Assembly (NCBI RefSeq): GCF_900107935.1
Contig: NZ_FNVG01000005.1
Span: forward strand, 124,001-188,000
Length of the DNA: 64,000 bases
DNA from: Vibrio hangzhouensis
GTDB lineage: Bacteria; Pseudomonadota; Gammaproteobacteria; Enterobacterales; Vibrionaceae
Direction: 5' to 3'
This document shows, piece by piece, positions 43,890 to 53,583 of the stretch. A model generated the notes under the pieces. That model did not search any database, was not told where the DNA came from, and saw nothing but the letters and a program-made list of their open reading frames with translations. How positions within the stretch are numbered: the stretch's first letter is position 1; each line of letters opens with the position of its first letter. The translations under genes were made by a program, and so were the position numbers.

Positions 43890-45311
43890 TTAAGAAACGA
43901 GACGTTCCACGTAGCGATAAACGGATTTTAATATGGCGAGCTTTTTCTCGTCAGATTGATGTTCGTGAACTAAGTTTTCCATATTCAGCATGTAGTCTTC
44001 AATACGACTTTCGAAAAATTCTCGACAATGATTCGCCCACTTCTGTTGTTCTGTTTCATCAAGGGTCCACGGATAGTGCCTTGCACGGTATCTGAAAAGA
44101 AGGGGTTCAATGCGAGAATCACTAAAACTAATGTCTAACGCCGACAAGTTATTTGGGTCGGTTTCTCTAATGATGTCCATGGCACTTTTATCGGCCGGTG
44201 AGAAAAAACCGCTATAGAGCTGTGAATCCACATCAGTATCTTCTGGGTATTCCTTCTCAATACTGTATAAGCCGATCAACTTCTCACGAATTTCCGGGTG
44301 TTGTTTGATAACGGCTAAATTCTTAAGACATTGTTCGCGATCGATACCAATACTTGCAGCGTTGTCTGCAGTTAATGTTTTTGCTGGTGCCAGAATTGGA
44401 CACTTGTTCAAGTGGATCAGCTTAAGCGGTACAGGGTTTTCGTTGTCCCCGAGATCTTCACGTTTGGTATAAAGTCGTTGATTTAGCTGCTCAACATCCA
44501 GATCCAACAAAGGTTGTGGGTCTTTTGCAAGATCGGCAACGATGACTGCGTTTTGATTGGTGGGATGCCATGCGATAGGTACCACCCAACTGGTATACTG
44601 GCAGTCTCGACCAAACATGCCTGATACATGCATTAGTGGTGTCATGTTAACGATATCAACCAGTTCATTAAGTTTGCGTTTTTGTCGCATCGAAAAGAAA
44701 TAGTCGAACAATTTTGGTTGAGCTGATTTCACTTTTTTGGCGAGCTCAATGGTAGCAACCACATCTGCCATTGCATCGTGCGCGTTTTCATGTTCGATGC
44801 CATTGGCAACGGAAAGGTGTTCAAGCTTAAAGCTAGTGAATCCATCTTCGTTTTCTGGCCACTCGATACCATCCGGACGCAGGGCATGGCATGCTCTCAT
44901 TACGTCCAGAAGATCCCAGCGAGAGTTCCCGTTTTGCCAACTCCACGCGTATGGGTCAATAAAATTACGGTAGCAGGTATAGCGGGTGACTTCGTCATCA
45001 AAGCGAATACTGTTATAGCCAAGGCTGGTGGTATTTGGCGTGGCAAGCTGCTCATGAATTTTTGCAATGAACTCAGGCTCTGTCAGGCCTTTTTCCTGGC
45101 AAAGCTGGGGCGTGATGCCCGTGATTAGCGCGGCCTCTGGAGACGGTAAGTAGTCAGATGGCGGCTGGCAATAAATAACCAGAGGTTCACCAATAATATT
45201 AAAGTCCGCATCGGTTCTCACTCCCGCAAATTGACATGGCCTGTCTTTAGCAGGGCTAACCCCCCATGTTTCGTAGTCGAAGAAGAAAAAAGTGGGTTGG
45301 TGTTGAGGCAT
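43890..45311 (-). CDS. sbcB: Exodeoxyribonuclease I (SbcB)
   Basis: This 473-residue enzyme degrades single-stranded DNA from the 3' end and acts in recombination and mismatch repair. The DEDDh exonuclease domain begins with FFDYETWG (Asp12, Glu14), followed by LGYNSIRFDDEVTRY and EHENAHDAMADV with the late catalytic His and Asp. The SH3-like and helical C-terminal domains are present, and the length agrees with the E. coli enzyme (475). It lies 96 bases before the yohJ start and may have its own promoter in the 212 bases upstream. Confidence 0.95.
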   Translation of the reverse strand: MPQHQPTFFFFDYETWGVSPAKDRPCQFAGVRTDADFNIIGEPLVIYCQPPSDYLPSPEAALITGITPQLCQEKGLTEPEFIAKIHEQLATPNTTSLGYNSIRFDDEVTRYTCYRNFIDPYAWSWQNGNSRWDLLDVMRACHALRPDGIEWPENEDGFTSFKLEHLSVANGIEHENAHDAMADVVATIELAKKVKSAQPKLFDYFFSMRQKRKLNELVDIVNMTPLMHVSGMFGRDCQYTSWVVPIAWHPTNQNAVIVADLAKDPQPLLDLDVEQLNQRLYTKREDLGDNENPVPLKLIHLNKCPILAPAKTLTADNAASIGIDREQCLKNLAVIKQHPEIREKLIGLYSIEKEYPEDTDVDSQLYSGFFSPADKSAMDIIRETDPNNLSALDISFSDSRIEPLLFRYRARHYPWTLDETEQQKWANHCREFFESRIEDYMLNMENLVHEHQSDEKKLAILKSVYRYVERLVS

Positions 45312-45523
45312 GAGAATACGTTCCTTTCATCACAGACGAAGTGCTGTTGTAGACGACTTTTAAGCATGACTTATTAGACCATTGCTGACCAGACATAGCA
45401 ATGTGCTTTAGGTCCATAAGTGTTTGTTGGATAAAACATCAACCAATAATAAACTTTTTTTTTAGATGTTTACCAGATGAATGATTGTTTACTATAGTGA
45501 AAGAAAAAGAATGAGGTACAGAC

Positions 45524-46498
45524 ATGATTCGTGTGCCGTTAGTTTTGGGGTGTATCGGCTTAATGATTGGGTGTGGAGACCAGGATGTGGCATCTCCTCA
45601 ACCGACAACAATGGTGGTAGCTGTGGGGCTACAGCCCAGTTCAGCATTACTCTTAGTCGCGGAGGGCACTGGACATTTTGCAGAGCATCAAATTGATATT
45701 ACGGTTGTTGGACTGCCCAGCGGTAAACTCGCTATGCGTGCTGTCGCAGCCAATGAAATAGATGCCGATTTTATTTTCCTTTCTGATATAGCCTATCTGG
45801 GACATCAACATCTGTTACCTGATTATCGTGTCGCAGCTACTGTATTTGATTCTGATAATGTTAACGCGATCGCTAGCCTTAGTGATTTTGAAGGGCTGGC
45901 AGATATGAAAGGTAAGACTCTATGTACTCAGTATCTTTCTGCGCTGCACTTTTTTGGTCAGATTCTGACAGAGCGAAGTGGTATCGATAACGTAACGTTC
46001 CAGTACTTTAATGTAGCCGAACTCAATGAAAAGTTAATTTCTGGTGACTGCGATTTTATTACAACGCGGGAGCCACTGATTTCAAATTTAGTGGCCGAAG
46101 TGAATCGGCCTGTGGTTGTCAGGTCTTATCCCGGCGTTTATCTGCAGTATGAGTTAATGCTTGTCAATAACCGGGTAGATAACAATGAGCTGGAAGAGTT
46201 TCTCAAAGTTTTGATCGAAACGGAGACTTTTATTCAGCGCCAGACAGAGTTTGCAGAGCATATTCTCACGAATAGGTTAAAGACAGATGCAGATAAGTTA
46301 AATAACATACTAGAAGATAGCGTACTAGAAGTGTCGTTGTATCAGCCGTTGATTCCGTTATTAGAGCGAGAGAGGGATTGGCTTCAATCGCATGGTGTTG
46401 ACCAAGTAAGGAGTGTACCTCTTCATGAGCTACTAAGGGCGGGACCTCTAAAAAATGTGGCGCCACTAAAGCAAACGATCGTTGATTATGAAAATTAG
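45524..46498 (+). CDS. Periplasmic binding lipoprotein, NMT1/SsuA-like
   Basis: This 324-residue protein has a lipoprotein signal with lipobox LMIGC (Cys17) and a type II binding-protein fold of the NMT1/SsuA kind: VAVGLQPSSALLLVAEGTGHFAEHQIDITVVGLPSGKLAMRAVAANEIDADF, then LADMKGKTLCTQ, and a late ITTREPLISNLVAEV. No ABC transporter genes accompany it. Its end overlaps by 11 bases a membrane GGDEF-EAL protein, so it probably acts as the ligand sensor for that enzyme, as NspS does for MbaA. The ligand is unknown; family members bind pyrimidines, sulfonates, nitrate or bicarbonate. Confidence 0.82.
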   Translation: MIRVPLVLGCIGLMIGCGDQDVASPQPTTMVVAVGLQPSSALLLVAEGTGHFAEHQIDITVVGLPSGKLAMRAVAANEIDADFIFLSDIAYLGHQHLLPDYRVAATVFDSDNVNAIASLSDFEGLADMKGKTLCTQYLSALHFFGQILTERSGIDNVTFQYFNVAELNEKLISGDCDFITTREPLISNLVAEVNRPVVVRSYPGVYLQYELMLVNNRVDNNELEEFLKVLIETETFIQRQTEFAEHILTNRLKTDADKLNNILEDSVLEVSLYQPLIPLLERERDWLQSHGVDQVRSVPLHELLRAGPLKNVAPLKQTIVDYEN

Positions 46499-48557
46499 TA
46501 TTAAACAGCTACTGACATTATTAGTTCTGACTCTTCTGACTCTTATGTCGGTCATTCTGTATATTGGTGACCAGCGAAAATTAATCCGAGAACAGGTGTC
46601 AGAACTGGAGCAAAAAGCATTCATTATAAGTGAGCAGGCGAACCGGCTAAACGTAATTGTTGCCGACTTTAATTTCTACCATTCCACAAACTCTTTGACT
46701 AAATGGTCAAAGACGTTAGACAAGATTGAACGACAATCTGTTGAACTGTTGTTTTTGACGCAGCAAAGTGACCAGTCGTTGGCTAAACGTCTCGGCACTG
46801 ATATTTATCGGATTCGGCAACAATTTGAATTATTGAAAGAAGCGTCCATTGAAAAGGACATTCAGTGGATCACTATTAACCTAAATACTTACAGCCAAAA
46901 CTTGATAACGCATCTGCATAATTTAAGTGAACAGACGCGAATTTTATCAGCGGAAGAGTTAAGTAGATTGTCCAGCTATCAGGAATTGGCTTTATCAGTG
47001 ACGACTTTTTTTGCTCTGGCACTTCTTCTAGTTTTGTATACGGCTCTGTTTATTCCGCTAAAGACTGTTAAGTCTGAACTAAAAAAAATCGGTGATGGTA
47101 CCGCTTTGTTTAAAATCAACAAGCCGTCCATCAAAGAGTGGTACGAACTTACCGTTAGCCTGGAGGCTATGTATCAAAAGCTCAGAGCAACTACAGTAAG
47201 CCGAAAGGAGTTGCTAGATGAAGTGGAAATGCGTAAACAAGCAGAACTTAGCGCCAGAGAGTTGGCCAGAACAGACTATTTGACAGGCTTACCAAACAGA
47301 ATGCGCTTTTTTGAGTATTTTCAGTTTCATGACTTATCGAAACAAGAAGAAGGCTATTTGCTATTTCTTGATATTGATAACCTTAAATCTGTCAATGACA
47401 ACCTCGGGCACATTGCCGGTGATCAATTGTTACGCTCGGTCAGCCAGGTGATTTTACGTACAGCATACCATGGTGACAACATTGCACGTTTGGGGGGCGA
47501 TGAATTCGCCATTTTGCACTACAGCGAAAGTGAGTCGGAAGTATTAGAGTTCGCCTCGAACCTTCAGCAAGCGATCGCTGAACCAATTTTAGTGGATGGC
47601 ACGCATATTCGTGCCAGGTGTTCGATTGGTATTGCTGGATATCCACAAGATGGGGATGAAATAAAGGAATTACTATCGTGTGCGGACACGGCAATGTACT
47701 TTGCAAAACGTAACCCTGTCACGACATCAGGAATCGTTAGGTTTACAACAAAACTTGGTGATCTGAGTCGGCATTTGTTTACACTGCAGCACCAATTAAG
47801 GCGAGCGGTAGAATTACAGGAGTTTCAGGTATGGTTCCAGCCTCAAATTGATATAAAAACAATGCAGGTCTCTGGTTTTGAAGCCTTATTACGTTGGCAG
47901 GACCCCGATGGCCGAAGTATCAGTCCCGATGTTTTTGTACCTCTTCTGGAAAAGTCGGTCGACATAGTGAAAGTGGGGGAGATGGTATTTGATAAGGCCA
48001 TATTGTTCCATAGAATGCTGAGAAAGCTGGGCTACGATCTGTCGATTTCCATTAATGTATCTGCTGTACAACTGGAGCGGGAAGATTTTATAAGTTCTTT
48101 GCAATTAAAGGTGTTAGATTCGGGGCACAATCCAGCGCACTTCCCTTTAGAGCTCACCGAGACCGCCATTTTTAAAAACAAAGAACAAACACTTAAGTCA
48201 CTCTATGAACTACGTAAATTGGGTTTTAAATTGCAGCTTGATGACTTCGGTACAGGTAATGCGTCTTTGGATCTTTTGAAGAGTTTTCCATTTGATACGG
48301 TAAAAATCGATAAATCCTTTACCCAGGAAGCGGTAGTCAAGGCGGAAACCAAAGCCATTATTAAAGCGATTACGTTATTATCGAATGATCTGGCTTTCGA
48401 CGTGATTATTGAGGGTGTCGAGACCAAAGAACATCAGGTTTTAGCTATGGATTACCAGATTCGCTCAGCTCAGGGTTATTATTATTCGCCTGCAATGCTG
48501 TCAGAGGATGCGATACGTTGGCTCATGGATTATCAAAGGTATGCTGAGGTGATGTAG
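46488..48557 (+). CDS. Membrane GGDEF-EAL c-di-GMP enzyme
   Basis: This 689-residue protein has two membrane helices (about 5-24 and 166-190) around a helical periplasmic domain of about 140 residues, a HAMP-like linker, a GGDEF domain with intact GGDEF at 336-340 and an EAL domain with intact EALLRW from 465, plus NVSAVQL, ELTETAIF, LDDFGTG, VKIDKSF and IEGVET. Both diguanylate cyclase and phosphodiesterase sites look complete. The ATG at 46488 is chosen over a TTG two codons earlier. The gene overlaps that of the binding lipoprotein, which suggests ligand-dependent control of c-di-GMP and of biofilm or motility. Confidence 0.93.
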   Translation: MKISIKQLLTLLVLTLLTLMSVILYIGDQRKLIREQVSELEQKAFIISEQANRLNVIVADFNFYHSTNSLTKWSKTLDKIERQSVELLFLTQQSDQSLAKRLGTDIYRIRQQFELLKEASIEKDIQWITINLNTYSQNLITHLHNLSEQTRILSAEELSRLSSYQELALSVTTFFALALLLVLYTALFIPLKTVKSELKKIGDGTALFKINKPSIKEWYELTVSLEAMYQKLRATTVSRKELLDEVEMRKQAELSARELARTDYLTGLPNRMRFFEYFQFHDLSKQEEGYLLFLDIDNLKSVNDNLGHIAGDQLLRSVSQVILRTAYHGDNIARLGGDEFAILHYSESESEVLEFASNLQQAIAEPILVDGTHIRARCSIGIAGYPQDGDEIKELLSCADTAMYFAKRNPVTTSGIVRFTTKLGDLSRHLFTLQHQLRRAVELQEFQVWFQPQIDIKTMQVSGFEALLRWQDPDGRSISPDVFVPLLEKSVDIVKVGEMVFDKAILFHRMLRKLGYDLSISINVSAVQLEREDFISSLQLKVLDSGHNPAHFPLELTETAIFKNKEQTLKSLYELRKLGFKLQLDDFGTGNASLDLLKSFPFDTVKIDKSFTQEAVVKAETKAIIKAITLLSNDLAFDVIIEGVETKEHQVLAMDYQIRSAQGYYYSPAMLSEDAIRWLMDYQRYAEVM

Positions 48558-48563
48558 TTCCGG

Positions 48564-48603
48564 GTTTGTGAGTGAGGTGGTCTTTATACTCTCACTCACA
48601 AAC
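48564..48603. terminator. Hairpin between convergent genes
   Basis: GTTTGTGAGTGAG at 48564-48576 pairs exactly with CTCACTCACAAAC at 48591-48603 around a 14-base loop. It lies between the GGDEF-EAL gene and the convergent DUF4382 gene. There is no T run, so it is a likely but not certain terminator. Confidence 0.6.
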
Positions 48604-48624
48604 TATCGTTGTTACAACGCCTTT

Positions 48625-49587
48625 CTAGCGCAATATTTCAACAAAATCGTAGATTTTCTCCTGAGTGGGAGAGAGCTCGATTTCCGCCATCTGCTCTTCC
48701 GGATTAGGAATTATAAGCTGGTCGTATTGAATTGGGTCATCGCCTGTGGCGCTGCAGGAAAACGCAACCGTGTAAGCACCAGCGGGAATATAGCCGAAGG
48801 CATAATCACCCTGTTCGGTCACAGACGTCGATGCATAGGGTGCGACGTAGCCTTCCGGCAGTTCAGTTTCTTTAGGGTAATCAGGGTCATTTTCATCAAT
48901 GTTGTCAATAAGGACATCACTGGTGTGATTGTGGCCGGCATACAGGTAGACAAAGTTGCCCGTATCAGCGCTACAAGCTTCGCCTGCACTAAACAGGTTC
49001 ACGTCTACGGTACCTTTTAGCGAGGCGGCAGAGCTGTTGTCGACAATGGAAACACCATGAGGCTTAAGATTGTAACCATTGTTGTTGCTATTATTGCCTC
49101 TTTGCACAAGCGCTTTACGCAAGTCAAACTCGATGGTGAAAGCTTGCACAGTCTCTTCACTGACTTCAAAGCCACCCAGTTTTAACTTGTTACTTGGAAT
49201 CTTTAGATCGTGTGTACCATTTGCAATGACCCAGTTATAGCTGTTGCCAGCCTTAGTATGTAAGATCATTTCTTTGTAGCTGCCAACCTGAATGCGCTCA
49301 TCGCTCACAATCAGCTTGGCATCGGTACCCTGATAATCGAGTAAGTTGATTTGCTGATAATCGTCACTCGTTTCTGTATCCACGACGTTGATAAAGTAAC
49401 TTTGACCACTTTCATGCTTCAGTTCGATGGCATCAAACGCAACTACTACAGCATCGGCATCGTCTACAGGAGCATCAGAAATGCTGAATGAAACCAAAGC
49501 GGTTTGTGGTTGAGTAGTGTCGGAATCGCTACCGCAACCCACGATGACTAGCGGCGCAAGTAAAATGGCCAGCTTTTTATTAAACAT
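48625..49587 (-). CDS. DUF4382-domain lipoprotein
   Basis: This 320-residue protein starts with a lipoprotein signal (lipobox VIVGC, Cys18), then a DUF4382 domain (about 30-185, VSFSISDAPVDDADAVVVAFDAIEL) and a C-terminal beta-rich part with SLKGTVDVN and YASTSVTEQGDYAFGYIPAGAYTVAFSC, resembling a carboxypeptidase-regulatory-like (transthyretin-type) module. A short Asn/Gly stretch (NNSNNNG) separates the parts. The start at 49587 follows AAGGATAGTCAAT; a start six codons earlier is less likely. It stands alone and is probably displayed at the cell surface. The function is unknown. Confidence 0.82.
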   Translation of the reverse strand: MFNKKLAILLAPLVIVGCGSDSDTTQPQTALVSFSISDAPVDDADAVVVAFDAIELKHESGQSYFINVVDTETSDDYQQINLLDYQGTDAKLIVSDERIQVGSYKEMILHTKAGNSYNWVIANGTHDLKIPSNKLKLGGFEVSEETVQAFTIEFDLRKALVQRGNNSNNNGYNLKPHGVSIVDNSSAASLKGTVDVNLFSAGEACSADTGNFVYLYAGHNHTSDVLIDNIDENDPDYPKETELPEGYVAPYASTSVTEQGDYAFGYIPAGAYTVAFSCSATGDDPIQYDQLIIPNPEEQMAEIELSPTQEKIYDFVEILR

Positions 49588-49814
49588 ATTGACTATCCTT
49601 AACATTCAATGAATGGCGCAACAGTAGCAAGACTGCACATTAGTTTGAGTAAAGACGGTGTCATTTTATTATCAGTTCTTCGTATGCCCTGAAGGCTAAC
49701 CAATAAGCGGGGAACTTCGACAGCTTGAAAGGTCTGCAGTATGTAATCTGGCTTGAAATTTCTCTATAAGCTGAAATACTGAAGCAAAGGGTTGTGCAAA
49801 AGGATAGGTTGTTA

Positions 49815-50411
49815 ATGAATATAGGGATTTACATCTATAAAGACGTTGAAGTGCTCGATTTCTCGGGGCCCTATGAAGTCTTTTCTACCGCAAATCGTTT
49901 TGTATCTGAGTCGTCTCGACTGACCATCAGTCTACTTGCCGAGTCCAGAAGCATCGTGAATGCAAGAGGTGGCCTTAAAGTAGAAGCAGATTATTCGATT
50001 CTTAGCCATCCTCATCTGGATGTCGTGGTTGTGCCCGGCGGTGTGCATGAGCCTGAAATGAATCACAATATCGCCATTGACTGGATAGGCCGTGTAGCAG
50101 CATCCGCTTCCATCGTGGCATCGGTATGCACTGGCGCTTTTTTATTGGCGAAGGCGGGCGTCATCTCCAATCATACAGTGACGACACATTGGGAAGATCA
50201 GGCGCAATTGCAGAACATGTTTCCAGAACTACAGGTCATGAAAGGCATACGTTGGGTTGACTGTGGACCAATTATTACTTCTGGGGGGATTTCTGCTGGC
50301 ATTGACATGAGTCTAAGATTAGTCGAAAAGCTTCTGGGCAGAGAAGTCGCTATAAAAACAGCAAAGCAGATGGAGTTCGACTGGAACGAACAGGGAGTTG
50401 TGATGCAATGA
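49815..50411 (+). CDS. DJ-1/PfpI-family protein (isonitrile-hydratase-like)
   Basis: This 198-residue protein has the class I amidotransferase-like fold of the GlxA/InhA group: VEVLDFSGPYEVFSTA near the start, VVVPGG, and the nucleophile elbow ASVCTGAFLLA with Cys105, followed by HTVTTHWED and RWVDCGPIITSGGISAGIDM. It lacks the AraC domain of GlxA regulators and so resembles isonitrile hydratase or a stand-alone enzyme. The ATG at 49815 is preferred to a GTG seven codons earlier. The next gene overlaps it by four bases. Confidence 0.88.
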   Translation: MNIGIYIYKDVEVLDFSGPYEVFSTANRFVSESSRLTISLLAESRSIVNARGGLKVEADYSILSHPHLDVVVVPGGVHEPEMNHNIAIDWIGRVAASASIVASVCTGAFLLAKAGVISNHTVTTHWEDQAQLQNMFPELQVMKGIRWVDCGPIITSGGISAGIDMSLRLVEKLLGREVAIKTAKQMEFDWNEQGVVMQ

Positions 50412-50896
50412 TAGAGATTAAACCGTTAGTCACGCCAGTGACCGAAGAAGTTGCGAATTTATCGGTGAGTAGTGAACAAGTTCAATATGTCGGTATTATC
50501 ACAGACATTCTGTCAGAGAGTTTGCCTAAACAGGGCGAGAGCCAGTGGGTAATCTATTCTAACGATATTGCCGTCGGTTTTTTCATATTAGATCTGGCCT
50601 ATTCACAAACTATGGATACATGCCCCATCGGTTCCGTGGGACTACGCGCTTTTTTTATTGATAGGCGCTATCAGGGGCTCGGATTGGCGAAAGCCGCCAT
50701 TGAAACCATCCTAACCAATTATGAGAACTGGTTAAACTGTAACGGAGCGGATCTCTATTTGACGGTTAATTGCCGCAATCAATCCGCCTATAAGTTATAT
50801 CAAAAACTAGGGTTTGAGGATACGAGCGAGCTTTATCTAGGGGGAGAGGCAGGACCGCAACACATTATGTGCTTTAAATCAAAGAAACCTGCCTGA
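50408..50896 (+). CDS. GNAT-family N-acetyltransferase
   Basis: This 162-residue protein shows GNAT features: a central strand IGSVGLRAFFIDRRYQGLGLAKAAIE with the acetyl-CoA loop, then LYLTVNCRNQSAYKLYQKLGFEDT. It is of the spermidine-acetyltransferase-like or PaiA-like size. It overlaps the DJ-1/PfpI gene by four bases, and the two are probably translated together. The substrate is unknown. Confidence 0.88.
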   Translation: MIEIKPLVTPVTEEVANLSVSSEQVQYVGIITDILSESLPKQGESQWVIYSNDIAVGFFILDLAYSQTMDTCPIGSVGLRAFFIDRRYQGLGLAKAAIETILTNYENWLNCNGADLYLTVNCRNQSAYKLYQKLGFEDTSELYLGGEAGPQHIMCFKSKKPA

Positions 50897-50947
50897 ATAG
50901 GACTATGATGCAGGCTTTAAGTTTGTGTGATTGGTTAAGGTGATTCC

Positions 50948-51622
50948 GTGATTTCAAAGTTGCCTCGTTGGATTGAGTCTGGCGCTTTTGTTCTTTCCTT
51001 ATTGGCCGGAACAGTCAATGCAATTGGTTTGATGGGATTCCAACATCAGGCTATTTCGCACCTATCGGGGACCGCGACACTACTGGGCACACAACTCTTT
51101 GCCGACTGGTCAGTAGCTGCGCATATGTTCACCATAATCATCAGCTTTTTGATAGGCTCCGCTATCTCGGGGTTGTTCATTTCCAACATTTCTTTGAAAC
51201 TGGGTCGCCAGTATGAATGGTTGCTCTGTATTGAAAGTGCTTTTTTAATTATCGCTTCATATCTTTTATTTCATGGCTCGCTAAGTGGTAGCTATTTTGC
51301 CTCGGCTGCCTGTGGTCTGCAAAACGCATTGGCGACAACGTTTAGCGGTGCAGTGGTGCGAACCACCCATGTAACGGGAATTGTCACTGATCTCGGTATT
51401 ATGATTGGCTCAACGCTCCGAGGGGAAGCCTTTGACCGACGCAAGGCAAAGTTGTTTGCTACCATCTTGACGGGCTTTGTCGCCGGGGGCGTAGCGGGGG
51501 CAATGCTGTATTCTCGCATGGCCTTCGTCGCATTAATGGTGCCGGCTGTTGCATGTATAGTGCTGGCACTAGTATATAGGGTTTATCGAAAACGAATCGC
51601 CTATACAAGCAAAGCAACATAA
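50948..51622 (+). CDS. DUF1275-family membrane protein (YoaK-like)
   Basis: This 224-residue protein has six or seven helices and the DUF1275 pattern: FVLSLLAGTVNAIGLMGFQHQAISHLSGTATLLG, CGLQNALATTFSGAVVRTTHVTGIVTDLG. The start is a GTG at 50948 with AAGGTGATTCC ahead. It lies 52 bases after the GNAT gene and eight before the PhzF gene, so the four genes form a small operon. The function of the family is unknown. Confidence 0.87.
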   Translation: MISKLPRWIESGAFVLSLLAGTVNAIGLMGFQHQAISHLSGTATLLGTQLFADWSVAAHMFTIIISFLIGSAISGLFISNISLKLGRQYEWLLCIESAFLIIASYLLFHGSLSGSYFASAACGLQNALATTFSGAVVRTTHVTGIVTDLGIMIGSTLRGEAFDRRKAKLFATILTGFVAGGVAGAMLYSRMAFVALMVPAVACIVLALVYRVYRKRIAYTSKAT

Positions 51623-51630
51623 GGAATATT

Positions 51631-52425
51631 ATGGTCACACAATGGATTGTCGATGCCTTTACCGATACCCCTTTTAAGGGCAACAGTGCTGCCGTTATCA
51701 TCGTCGATGATTATCCTACCGAGGAATGGATGCAAAGCATTGCCAAAGAGAATAACCTATCTGAAACAGCCTTTATCAAGCGCCTGGACTCCAGTCACTA
51801 CCATATTCGTTGGTTTTCTCCCCTCACTGAAATCGACTTTTGTGGCCATGCTACTTTGGCATCAGCCTATATCTTATATCACCAGGTTGGTCATCAAGGA
51901 GAGATATGTTTTTCAACCAATGAGGTTGGGGATTTATTCGTGAAGCCAGGTGGTGAGGAACGAATCGAAATGAGTTTCCCTGTTCGTACACCGGAACCTG
52001 TGGATGTGATTCCCGAGCAATTGATCAAAGGGCTGACGATCACACCAAGACAGGTATTAAGAAGTGACCAGGCGTATTTTGCTATTTATGACAAAGAAAG
52101 TGATGTGACAGATCTTGCCACGGATAATCAATGTTTAAGATCATTAGCCCCTTTCGATGTCGTGGTTACCGCAAAGTCTGAATCGTTATCCTATGACTTT
52201 GTATCTCGATACTTCTGGCCGGCAAATGGTGGTGATGAGGATCCTGTAACTGGCTCCATTCATGCTGGATTAATGCCGTATTGGGCTAAGCAACTTAATA
52301 AGCGCAGTCTAACTGCGTTACAGGCGTCTGAAAGGACTGGTGTCTTGTATGGGGAGCTTGTGGACGATAGGGTAATTATTTCCGGGAATGCGGTATTGTT
52401 TGCTAAAGCCACTCTCTTTGTTTAG
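51631..52425 (+). CDS. PhzF-family isomerase
   Basis: This 264-residue protein has the duplicated diaminopimelate-epimerase fold: IVDAFTDTPFKGNSAAVIIVDD, NNLSETAFI with the usual catalytic glutamate, EIDFCGHATLASAYIL, and the second-half motif GGDEDPVTGSIHAGL. Phenazine genes are absent, so it is one of the many PhzF-like isomerases of unknown substrate. AAGGAATATT precedes the ATG. It ends the four-gene set. Confidence 0.92.
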   Translation: MVTQWIVDAFTDTPFKGNSAAVIIVDDYPTEEWMQSIAKENNLSETAFIKRLDSSHYHIRWFSPLTEIDFCGHATLASAYILYHQVGHQGEICFSTNEVGDLFVKPGGEERIEMSFPVRTPEPVDVIPEQLIKGLTITPRQVLRSDQAYFAIYDKESDVTDLATDNQCLRSLAPFDVVVTAKSESLSYDFVSRYFWPANGGDEDPVTGSIHAGLMPYWAKQLNKRSLTALQASERTGVLYGELVDDRVIISGNAVLFAKATLFV

Positions 52426-52493
52426 GGTAGCGCGTTCATGATGAGCATGACATGGTATTCCCCTTAATAATAAAGTAGTTGGATGTATACAAC

Positions 52494-53558
52494 ATGAAGC
52501 TTTCGAAAAGAGAAGGGCGCATTGTAGGAAGTGCGATTGATGAATGGTTAGAGACGGGGGTGATTACTCAGTCCGACTCGGAAAAACTAAAGGCCAGCTA
52601 TCAGGTAACCAGCGTAGATTGGTCATTGATTGCCAAGTATTCGTTCTGGGTCGCCATTGTATGTGTTGTTTTCTCGGTACTCTCTGTTCTTCTTGATGAG
52701 TGGCTTATCGCACTGATTCAGAACGTATTTGATGCCCCTGATCTGGCGAAAAGTGGTTTCTTTGCCGTTGTGTCTGCAATGTTTTATTACTCCGGAGTGA
52801 GACGGAAATCTATATTCCCTGACAAAGCATTTAGTAATGAAGCTTTGTTTGTATTGGGTATTGTGAGTACTGCTATTGCCATCTTCTTTATTGGCCAGGT
52901 TATTGAGACCGACAGCTTAACTAAGCTCATTCTGCTTGCCGCTATTGTTTATGGCATTCTGGGGTTGTGGATCCCTTCATTGATCGTTTGGTTGTGTGCA
53001 TTACTGGCTTTGGCGTGCTGGTTTGGTATTGAAACGTATCAGTGGGATAAGTCGGGTTATTTCCTGGGGTTAAATTTCCCGTTACGATTCGTAGGCTTTG
53101 GTGGCATGCTCATCACTGCTGCTGTATACGCACAGCGTAAGTGGCCAGCTAAAGAGGATTTTGCGGTTACCACAAGAGCGCTAGGGCTAGCGGTATTCTT
53201 CTTTTCGTTATGGGTGGTGTCGATATTCGGCAACTACTCTGAACTGGCTGAATGGAGCCAAATTACTCAGCTCTCACTGCTGAATTGGTCGGTACTATTG
53301 CTAATGTCATCTGTGGCCGCGTTGTACTTTGGTATTAAGTTCGACGATGAACTCAGTAGAGGCTTTGGTTTGATCTTTATTTTTATCAACCTCTATACCC
53401 GTTTTGTGGAGTACTTTTGGGAAGGCACTCATAAAGCGTTATTTTTTGCAGTGTTGGCGGCGAGCTTTTGGTTTTTTGGCACCAGAGCAGAGAAGATCTA
53501 TCGTTTAGGGAGCCGCAAAATGCCAAAATCAGACGACGTTTCCAGGGGGCATAAGTAG
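52494..53558 (+). CDS. Polytopic membrane protein with DUF2157-like N-terminus
   Basis: This 354-residue protein begins with a soluble helical segment of about 50 residues (REGRIVGSAIDEWLETGVITQSDSEKLKASYQ), a pattern seen in DUF2157 proteins, followed by nine or ten hydrophobic segments. I do not recognise a transport or enzymatic motif. The ATG at 52494 gives MKLSKREG; a TTG at 52479 is an alternative. It stands alone, 68 bases after the PhzF gene and convergent with an AraC-type gene. Confidence 0.65.
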   Translation: MKLSKREGRIVGSAIDEWLETGVITQSDSEKLKASYQVTSVDWSLIAKYSFWVAIVCVVFSVLSVLLDEWLIALIQNVFDAPDLAKSGFFAVVSAMFYYSGVRRKSIFPDKAFSNEALFVLGIVSTAIAIFFIGQVIETDSLTKLILLAAIVYGILGLWIPSLIVWLCALLALACWFGIETYQWDKSGYFLGLNFPLRFVGFGGMLITAAVYAQRKWPAKEDFAVTTRALGLAVFFFSLWVVSIFGNYSELAEWSQITQLSLLNWSVLLLMSSVAALYFGIKFDDELSRGFGLIFIFINLYTRFVEYFWEGTHKALFFAVLAASFWFFGTRAEKIYRLGSRKMPKSDDVSRGHK

Positions 53559-53583
53559 CGGCTTATTCGGAATAACGCAGATG

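Noticed and set aside
48568..49020. Open frame of 150 codons opposite the DUF4382 lipoprotein
   Set aside because: It begins in the convergent hairpin and is antisense to a gene with a clear lipoprotein signal.
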